A DNA stretch of 11,109 bases from JASBSR01 sp963847575 (GTDB taxonomy: Bacteria; Pseudomonadota; Gammaproteobacteria; SZUA-229), in assembly GCA_963847575.1 (NCBI GenBank), contig CAWKAL010000043.1:1-11109 (forward strand), written 5' to 3'. A program made the position numbers and the translations under genes. A model generated the notes under the pieces. It did no database searches. It was not told the DNA's origin and was given only the letters and a program-made list of their open reading frames with translations. Every line of letters starts with the position of its first letter. The stretch's first letter is position 1. Shown one piece after another: positions 6,467 to 11,109 of the stretch.

Positions 6467-6487
6467 GACAAATGAGAATCATTTGCA
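6467..6487. promoter_or_regulatory. Putative Fur box (iron-dependent repressor site)
   Basis: CAAATGA-GAA-TCATTTG (6469-6485) is a perfect 7-base inverted repeat. Its core AATGAGAATCATT differs at one base from the centre of the Fur consensus GATAATGATAATCATTATC. The nearest downstream gene on the minus strand is the Met-rich membrane protein, about 200 bases away. On the plus strand no gene follows. No clear promoter overlaps it. Confidence 0.6.
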
Positions 6488-6628
6488 ATACATAAAGATT
6501 TCGCTAAGACACGTATCTCGCACATTCAAATGTACCTGCCTGGTCACCCATAGCATATTGCCCAAAGTGACGATAATCGTCATACCTTCTTTGTTGACTC
6601 GGAGTTATTGATGCACGAGGAGTGAAAC

Positions 6629-6681
6629 CGGTTTCAGAGTGCAATAGTTTCAAATATTAGAAACACTTGTTCTCTGGCCCC
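6629..6681. repeat. Family A REP-like palindrome, degenerate copy
   Basis: GGTTTCAGAGTGCAATAGTT pairs loosely with AACACTTGTTCTCTGGCCCC. It shares the family A head (TCAGAG.(G/A)CAAT) and CTCTGGCCCC end, but several arm positions no longer pair. It lies beyond the terminator of the truncated haemoglobin gene. Confidence 0.6.
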
Positions 6682-6697
6682 ATTTAATCGGAAAACA

Positions 6698-6743
6698 GGG
6701 CAGTGACAAATACGAGTAATCGCTAAATGTCACCGCCCTTTTT
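6698..6743. terminator. Probable bidirectional intrinsic terminator after the haemoglobin gene
   Basis: GGGCAGTGACA (6698-6708) pairs with TGTCACCGCCC (6728-6738), ten base pairs with one A/C mismatch and a 19-base loop. On the plus strand TTTTT follows at once. On the minus strand TGTTTTCC follows. It starts 15 bases after the stop of the minus-strand haemoglobin gene and should end the mddA-glbN-like transcript. Confidence 0.7.
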
Positions 6744-6753
6744 CATGCGGACA

Positions 6754-7113
6754 TCAAATATGCACTATTAACGATCGCATACCGTAAAGCACAAACAAAA
6801 CTTCTTCCTGTTCGCGCTGTCCGACCTTGTTTTTTTCCAGTGCCGCCAGTATGTCATCCAGTACTGCCATAAATTCGGACGCTGAAATATTCATGCCCTT
6901 ATGTGTAGCCAGCATGTCCTTGCCTTTATAGACATTGGGCCCGCCGGTTCCGGTGATAAAGAAGCTCGCGGCGCCGTCCTTCATTTTCTTGACATCGCCG
7001 CCGGCAAAGCGGGGTGCGATGGTTTTATTGGCCAGGTGATTGTCTACTGCATCGCTTGCTATGGCGGTGATACCCTGTTCAGAACCCAGTCTTTCAAAAA
7101 GTGATTTGTTCAT
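6754..7113 (-). CDS. Group 1 truncated haemoglobin
   Basis: The product is a 119-residue cytoplasmic haem protein of the 2-over-2 globin fold, the usual length. SLFERLG opens the family, Phe36 in APRFAGGD is the CD1 phenylalanine, TGTGGPNVYKG is the E-helix Gly-Gly stretch, and His71 in MLATHKGMNI is the proximal haem ligand. The B-helix reads SDAVDNHLAN, so the position usually held by Tyr B10 (FY in FYDRVL) appears to be Val23. A weaker distal hydrogen bond would follow, but the same pattern occurs in a known subgroup of proteobacterial group 1 proteins. Such globins bind O2 or NO, often for NO detoxification. ATG 7113 follows TGGAG by eight bases. The gene lies 77 bases after the methyltransferase gene on the same strand and ends in a clear terminator, so the two may be co-transcribed. 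Confidence 0.9.
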   Translation of the reverse strand: MNKSLFERLGSEQGITAIASDAVDNHLANKTIAPRFAGGDVKKMKDGAASFFITGTGGPNVYKGKDMLATHKGMNISASEFMAVLDDILAALEKNKVGQREQEEVLFVLYGMRSLIVHI

Positions 7114-7190
7114 ACATAACTCCAGTGTTTTATCTTAAAAAGGCCAGTGATGCTTTTTGGCAACTCTGGCATGTGTGTGTTTATTATTCG

Positions 7191-7958
7191 TCAGACTTTG
7201 GCAGATACTGAATCTGTATCGCTTCTGCTGGTTTTATTAAACGCCGGTATAAACTTGCCGGTTGACCTGATGTAGCCCAGGTATCTTGAGCCAAATATTT
7301 TTACCAGGTCTTTCTCTTCGTGATACACGCCAATAAGGATGTAAGCCGACATGCCGAGTGAGAACAAGAGGTGGCCAACGGTCATTACCGGTGTAAACCA
7401 GATGCCGATAAACGCACCGGTCATGATGGGATGGCGAATGTATTTGTACAGCGAGACGGTCCTGAATGGCAGGTGTGTGTATTCCTTGCCCATAAGGTAA
7501 AGCCAGGCCTGGCGCAGGCCGAACAGATCGAAGTGGTTGATCAGGAACGTTGAGAACAGCACCAGTGCCCAGCCGGATAAGCCGGTTGCCAGTATGATGT
7601 AATAACTGACATCACTGGAAGCTTGCCAGAGTACGCTGGGCAGTGGCTGCCATAACAGGCACAGGGCGAACACAGCGATGGCTGTTGCGGCCATGTAGGT
7701 GCTGCGTTCTGCTGCTTTGGGTACAAAACGCGTCAGCCAGGCCTTGAATTTTGGCCTTGCCATAACACTGTGCTGTAATCCAAACAGGGTAATCAGGCCA
7801 AGATTGATGGCAATCGCCAACCCGGTGTTGCCAACGTCGCCCGAGTCGATGGTCTTGGGAACGTACAGGTTGAACAGGAACGCAACCAGGTAGTTCAGCG
7901 CGGCCACCCCGAGTGTGTAGTTGATGATGCTGTATAACATGATGGTGATACGTTTCAT
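7191..7958 (-). CDS. mddA: MddA/NnrU-family integral membrane methyltransferase
   Basis: The product has 255 residues in the inner membrane, with about five hydrophobic segments (roughly 8-32, 46-62, 90-105, 118-140, 186-211). It carries the marks of methanethiol S-methyltransferase MddA, which uses S-adenosylmethionine to turn methanethiol into dimethyl sulfide: VPKTIDSG (33-40), LQHSVMARP (61-69), AERSTY (83-88), INHFDLFGLRQAWL (140-153) and the isoprenylcysteine-methyltransferase-like SAM site YKYIRHP (171-177) with EEKDL (214-218). Length is typical of MddA. Related NnrU proteins lie in nitrite/NO reduction clusters, and the truncated haemoglobin just downstream would fit an NO-linked role too, so substrate is inferred, not shown. 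ATG 7958 follows TGGAGA by seven bases. A frameshifted small membrane protein gene lies 53 bases upstream on the same strand. Confidence 0.8.
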   Translation of the reverse strand: MKRITIMLYSIINYTLGVAALNYLVAFLFNLYVPKTIDSGDVGNTGLAIAINLGLITLFGLQHSVMARPKFKAWLTRFVPKAAERSTYMAATAIAVFALCLLWQPLPSVLWQASSDVSYYIILATGLSGWALVLFSTFLINHFDLFGLRQAWLYLMGKEYTHLPFRTVSLYKYIRHPIMTGAFIGIWFTPVMTVGHLLFSLGMSAYILIGVYHEEKDLVKIFGSRYLGYIRSTGKFIPAFNKTSRSDTDSVSAKV

Positions 7959-8011
7959 TTTATTGTCTCCATTAATTATTAATCAGTCTGGTCGTCATGA
8001 ATGTGTACTGC

Positions 8012-8198
8012 TTAAAACGGTTTGATCTGCATGGTTTTATATATGGGTTTTGCCAGTCGATAGACGATGGCTGCTGTTACGGCTACCAGTAAAACCGGGG
8101 CGCAGTACTCACAGCCGGTGAGTACACCCGTGGCAAGTACTGCCAGGATGCCAGTGGTCCAGTTAATTCGAATTGTGTTTGTTGCTTGTATTGTTCAT
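8012..8198 (-). pseudogene. Small membrane protein gene with one-base frameshift
   Basis: ATG 8196-8198 follows AGGAG with an excellent spacer, but its frame stops after 11 codons (MNNTSNKHNSN). One frame over, a convincing protein runs to TAA at 8012-8014: INWTTGILAVLATGVLTGCE, then YCAPVLLVAVTAAIVYRLAK and PIYKTMQIKPF. Removing one A from AAA (8178-8180) joins the two into a 61-residue protein, MNNTSNNTIRINWTTG and so on, with two hydrophobic stretches around CEYC. No valid start lies in the second frame. The gene precedes mddA by 53 bases in the same direction. I do not recognise the family. Whether the break is a true mutation or a base-calling error in an A/T run cannot be told from sequence. 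Confidence 0.6.
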
Positions 8199-8394
8199 GG
8201 TGTTCTCCTGTTGCTTCAGTGGAGATGCAAGCGTATGAAATTCGCGAGGAATCTTTGCGGCGGAAGCGAATGGTTTGGCGATATTTCTTCGATGAATAGT
8301 CGATGATTGCTCTATGAATCGATAAATCAGTAAGTTATGATTATTTGCCGCGAGTATTTTCCACTCGAAATCGACTCCTGAAGCTGGACAAGGT

Positions 8395-10122
8395 ATGTCT
8401 GAAGATCTGAATATCGACCCTGAAAGCCCGTTTTATGTCGCCGACTGGCTGGTTGATCCGTCGATCTGCCGGATTTCGAAAGACGGAATCGAACACAAGA
8501 TAGAACCCAAGGCGATGACCGTACTGGTGTGCCTGGCACAGAAGCAGGGGCGGGTGATGTCGCGCGAGGCGCTGGAAGACGAGGCATGGCGCGGCATGGT
8601 GGTGGGCTATGATTCGCTGGCCAGCGCCATCATCAAGCTGCGCAAGGCGCTGGGCGATGATTCTAAACATCCGCAGTACATCGAAACCGTGCCGAAAAAA
8701 GGTTACCGCCTGATTTGTGCGGTCAGCCGGCCCCGGCCCGTGAACCCGCCAGCGGCGGCCATCTCATCTATACCCCCGGCGCAAGCAGGCAAGGGCCCGG
8801 TGCCCGTGGTGCCTGGCAGATGGTTTAATCTTGCGGCCATCGCCATGTTGGCGGTCGCCCTGCTGGTGCTGGTGGTCGTGCAGATCAATAACAGTCATCA
8901 AGGCCCGGAAACAACCCTGGCGCCGGCCGACGACAGGCTGGTGATCGCGGTGCTGCCGTTCAAGAACCTCAGTGATGATCCACAACAGGATTATTTCAGC
9001 GATGGTATTACAGCTGACCTGATTACCGACCTGTCGAAGATTTCCGGGCTGTCTGTCATCGCGCGCAATTCGGTGTTTGTGTTCAAAGATAGCGATATCG
9101 ATATGCGTAATGTAAAACATGAGCTGGGTGCAAACTATGCAGTCGAGGGCAGTGTCAGAAAAATCGGTAACACAGTGCGTATTTCGGCACGACTGATCGA
9201 TACCTCTAACAGCATCAATGTCTGGGCTGAGCGTTTTGATGGCAAGATGGAAAACATATTTGCGTTTCAGGATGCAGTAACATCGCAGATCATTAATTCA
9301 CTCGAAATAAAACTGACCGATAAAGACAAATCCAGGCTCGCCAATAAATACAGTGACAGTATTGAGGCCTACGATGAATTTCTGCGCGGCTGGCAGAGTT
9401 TGTGGCTGTCATCACGAGACGGCATGCTGGAAGCGCGGGTGTATTTTCAGAATGCGATTGCCCTCGATAGTCAGTTTGCGCGTGCTTACGGCAATCTTGC
9501 CCTGACATATATCTATGACCATATGCACGGCTGGACGAACGATGATGACCTGGCACTGGCAAAAGCACACGAGTATGCAGATAAAGCAATTGCGCTCGAT
9601 CCGAATTTGCCGCAGGTATACTGGGTAAAAGGTTTTGCTGATATTTTCAGGCGAGACTACAAACAGTCGCTACAGAATGCGCAGATGGCTGTCGACCTGG
9701 ACCCGAGTTTTGCTGATTCTTATGGACTGCTGGCAACCACGCTAAATTACGCGGGTAAACCCAGGGAGGCGGCAGTTGAAATGCGTAAGGCGATGCTGCT
9801 CAATCCAAAATACCCCGCTATCTACATTGTGATTTATGGCGAAATTCTGTTCAACATGCGCGATTACCAGGGCGCTATTGAAAACTTTAACCACGCACTT
9901 GAAATGAACCCCGAGATTGAAGAAGCCAGAATATGGCTCGCTGCCGCCTACGCGAATGTGGGAAACATTGATGAAGCAAGCTGGCAACTGGAGCAGCTAA
10001 AACTGATTGGTAGAGAAATATCACTACAGCGCCTTGAAAAAGTAATTCCATTCAAAATACCAGAACAGCGTAAGTACTTTATTGATGGTTTATATAAAGC
10101 GGGTTTGAATGCGACAGAATAA
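8395..10122 (+). CDS. CadC-type membrane transcription regulator with TolB-like and TPR domains
   Basis: The product has 575 residues. Residues 13-110 are an OmpR/ToxR-type winged helix (FYVADWLVD, IEPKAMTVLVCLA, LEDEAWRG, SLASAIIKLRKALGDD, IETVPKKGYRL). A Pro/Ala linker leads to one membrane helix at about 144-163. Residues 182-305 are the TolB/FlgO-like domain common in such proteins (IAVLPFKNLSDDPQQDYFSD, EGSVRKIGNTVRISARLIDT, VWAERFDG). About 325-560 hold roughly five TPR units (AYGNLALTYIYD, VYWVKGFADIFRRDYKQSLQ, YPAIYIVIYGEILFNMRDYQ). The N-terminal domain binds DNA in the cytoplasm and the rest senses in the periplasm without phosphorylation; the signal and targets are unknown. ATG 8395 has only a weak binding site (GGACAAGG), but the domain starts 12 residues in, as usual. 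The gene diverges from the mddA group, with 196 bases between. Confidence 0.9.
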   Translation: MSEDLNIDPESPFYVADWLVDPSICRISKDGIEHKIEPKAMTVLVCLAQKQGRVMSREALEDEAWRGMVVGYDSLASAIIKLRKALGDDSKHPQYIETVPKKGYRLICAVSRPRPVNPPAAAISSIPPAQAGKGPVPVVPGRWFNLAAIAMLAVALLVLVVVQINNSHQGPETTLAPADDRLVIAVLPFKNLSDDPQQDYFSDGITADLITDLSKISGLSVIARNSVFVFKDSDIDMRNVKHELGANYAVEGSVRKIGNTVRISARLIDTSNSINVWAERFDGKMENIFAFQDAVTSQIINSLEIKLTDKDKSRLANKYSDSIEAYDEFLRGWQSLWLSSRDGMLEARVYFQNAIALDSQFARAYGNLALTYIYDHMHGWTNDDDLALAKAHEYADKAIALDPNLPQVYWVKGFADIFRRDYKQSLQNAQMAVDLDPSFADSYGLLATTLNYAGKPREAAVEMRKAMLLNPKYPAIYIVIYGEILFNMRDYQGAIENFNHALEMNPEIEEARIWLAAAYANVGNIDEASWQLEQLKLIGREISLQRLEKVIPFKIPEQRKYFIDGLYKAGLNATE

Positions 10123-10192
10123 ATATTTTGAAAAAAGGTAAGGGAGTGAGATTGCTCCAGATTACTATGAGAAATTAATAACAGAAGAATCA

Positions 10193-10245
10193 GGGGTTCA
10201 GAACACAATTGTTCCGCATATTAGAGACTATTGTGCTCTGACCCC
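10193..10245. repeat. Family A REP-like palindrome, copy 2
   Basis: GGGGTTCAGAACACAATTGT pairs with ACTATTGTGCTCTGACCCC, with a few mismatches. It lies between the convergent ends of the CadC-like gene (stop 10122) and the second PEP-CTERM gene (stop 10259), 13 bases beyond the latter. Confidence 0.8.
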
Positions 10246-10258
10246 AGTCAATTCGACA

Positions 10259-10969
10259 TCAACCAGTGTTTCTCTGTCGGCGAGCAACACCAACCAGGCC
10301 CAGCAGTCCACTACCGAACAACCATACGGCAGCCGGAACAGGAACTACAGAAGGCACAGCCAGTCCCGTTATCCTTGTCACAAATGCGTTTGCGGGGTCT
10401 CCTGCTTCGTGACCAAAAATAGTCATCGTCCCGGTCAACTCGTAATTAGGCGCATCGGTGACGATATAAGGAAACAGGCTTTCTTCCTGAACACCGGGTG
10501 CTAATCCGTCGATGAACAAGGTATTGTCATAGCGGAAGGTCAGTAAGTCACCATCAACAGATCTTGATACAGAACTTGGTCCATCGTCACCGAGGCCGTC
10601 GGTGCGATAACCCACATCAGTATCCCAACCGGCATAGCCATCCAGACTAAAGGCGGTTATCTCAAAACCATTGGCAAAAGCGATGTTAAACGTGTCGCGA
10701 ATACGAGGCCCAAACACCATGGTGCTGAGTGTGTTGGATTCGACCACACGGTTTTGAACATTGCCACCGACAATAGTGAACTGTGTAATTTCAAACGTAA
10801 ACGGTATCAGGTTGTCATTCAGTACCAGGCCCCCTGTGTCAGGTGCAGTGACGCTGGTGTCGCCAGCAGGAAATACAATCCCGCCAGGTAGAAGCGGTGC
10901 AGCGAGAGCGGTAGCACTCAGCGCCAGTGAAGTTACAGTGGCCATCAGGCCGGTTTTTAGTGCGTTCAT
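10259..10969 (-). CDS. PEP-CTERM (VPxPA-type) secreted protein, second copy type
   Basis: The product has 236 residues. Residues 1-23 are a signal peptide (MNALKTGLMATVTSLALSAT, cleavage after ALA). The body is predicted beta-rich and acidic, with FEITAFSLDGYAGWDTDVGY, RYDNTLFIDGLAPG and YELTGTMTIFGHEAGD; I do not recognise a named domain. Residues 207-236 are the sorting tail: VVPVPAAVWLFGSGLLGLVG and the basic ARRQRNTG. The protein would be exported and processed by an exosortase-type enzyme encoded elsewhere. Apart from the tail it is unlike the PEP-CTERM protein at 4907-5548, so the two are not recent duplicates. ATG 10969 follows TGGAGAA by six bases. A promoter-like pair lies about 100 bases upstream. 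Confidence 0.85.
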   Translation of the reverse strand: MNALKTGLMATVTSLALSATALAAPLLPGGIVFPAGDTSVTAPDTGGLVLNDNLIPFTFEITQFTIVGGNVQNRVVESNTLSTMVFGPRIRDTFNIAFANGFEITAFSLDGYAGWDTDVGYRTDGLGDDGPSSVSRSVDGDLLTFRYDNTLFIDGLAPGVQEESLFPYIVTDAPNYELTGTMTIFGHEAGDPANAFVTRITGLAVPSVVPVPAAVWLFGSGLLGLVGVARRQRNTG

Positions 10970-11068
10970 TTGATGTTCTCCATTTAATTAAAGTCACATA
11001 AATCCGATTGAAGGATTCAGCCTCCCTAAAAGCTATGACGGTTAGCAGTTCCTTCGCATCAACATACT

Positions 11069-11096
11069 ATTGTAAGAATCCAGTTTTACTAATCAA
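11069..11096 (-). promoter_or_regulatory. Possible sigma-70 promoter of the second PEP-CTERM gene
   Basis: On the minus strand TTGATT (11096-11091) and TACAAT (11074-11069) are separated by 16 bases. The leader would be about 95 bases. It matches 4 of 6 and 5 of 6 consensus positions. It is the only good pair upstream of this gene inside the window, but such matches arise by chance in AT-rich DNA. Confidence 0.35.
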
Positions 11097-11109
11097 TATC
11101 GATTGTGCC

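Larger units (their letters stand above)
6268..6753. other. Gene-free stretch with Fur box, repeats and terminator
   Basis: No frame codes for recognisable protein. The frames on both strands around 6325-6525 have no ribosome binding site and run through a repeat. It holds a half family C element (6341-6367), a Fur box (6467-6487), the motif GGAG-6-ATG at 6601-6613 followed by only three codons (CAC GAG GAG) before TGA, a degenerate family A palindrome (6629-6681) and a terminator (6698-6743). It may be the scar of a lost iron-regulated gene. Confidence 0.5.

Noticed and set aside
6325..6525. Minus-strand ORF of 66 codons across the Fur box
   Set aside because: It has no ribosome binding site, runs through the half family C repeat, and has no recognisable protein pattern.
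8067..8306. Plus-strand ORF of 79 codons
   Set aside because: It has no ribosome binding site, has low-complexity Ala/Thr/Val content, and is antisense to the better-supported small membrane protein frame at 8012-8198.
8327..8670. Minus-strand ORFs opposite the CadC-like N-terminus
   Set aside because: They are antisense shadows of the winged-helix coding region, which has clear family motifs.
10141..10157. GGAGTGAGATTGCTCC hairpin as terminator of the CadC-like gene
   Set aside because: The stem is only four to five pairs and no T-run follows. The larger palindrome at 10193-10245 is the better 3' structure.
10231..10422. Plus-strand ORF of 63 codons
   Set aside because: It begins inside the family A palindrome and overlaps the PEP-CTERM tail in antisense. 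The composition does not look protein-like.

Overview
The window looks like chromosomal DNA of a gammaproteobacterium, probably an environmental one. The grounds are two secreted proteins with VPxPA-type PEP-CTERM tails, an MddA/NnrU-type membrane methyltransferase beside a truncated haemoglobin, a CadC-type sensor with TolB-like and TPR domains, a PA2779-like gene remnant, and several families of short REP-like palindromes with a RAYT transposase remnant. Most intact minus-strand genes start 7-10 bases after a GGAG-type ribosome binding site. No rRNA, tRNA or CRISPR array was seen.

Layout. 1-2686 (+): a two-gene sugar module, a GH13 subfamily 18 glycoside phosphorylase followed by a sucrose-6-phosphate-phosphatase-like HAD enzyme. 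Both are disrupted: two frameshifts and an in-frame TGA in the first, one late frameshift in the second. 2687-4906: a gene-poor, AT-rich region with a tiny lipoprotein, REP-like elements, a C-terminal remnant of a REP-associated tyrosine transposase, an unrecognised minus-strand gene preceded by an integron attC-like site, and a broken PA2779/DUF6627-like gene. 4907-6267 (-): a PEP-CTERM protein and a methionine-rich membrane protein, separated by a family C palindrome. 6268-6753: no gene; it holds a well-formed orphan Fur box, two repeats and a terminator. 6754-8198 (-): a frameshifted small membrane protein, MddA/NnrU-like methyltransferase and group 1 truncated haemoglobin, all in the same direction. 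8395-10122 (+): CadC/TolB/TPR regulator. 10259-10969 (-): a second PEP-CTERM protein, convergent with the regulator, with a REP-like hairpin between them.

Two themes run through the window. First, at least four genes carry frameshifts and/or in-frame stops, and a fifth may. Some lesions are substitutions to stop codons, so real gene decay is more likely than indel errors alone, although sequencing error is not excluded. Second, three families of short palindromes share a GGG(G)TC-G/A-GA-like head and sit almost only just downstream of genes. The least expected structure is the 57-bp attC-like site at 4220-4276. The reading frames on either side of it are arranged as in integron cassettes, yet no integrase is in view.
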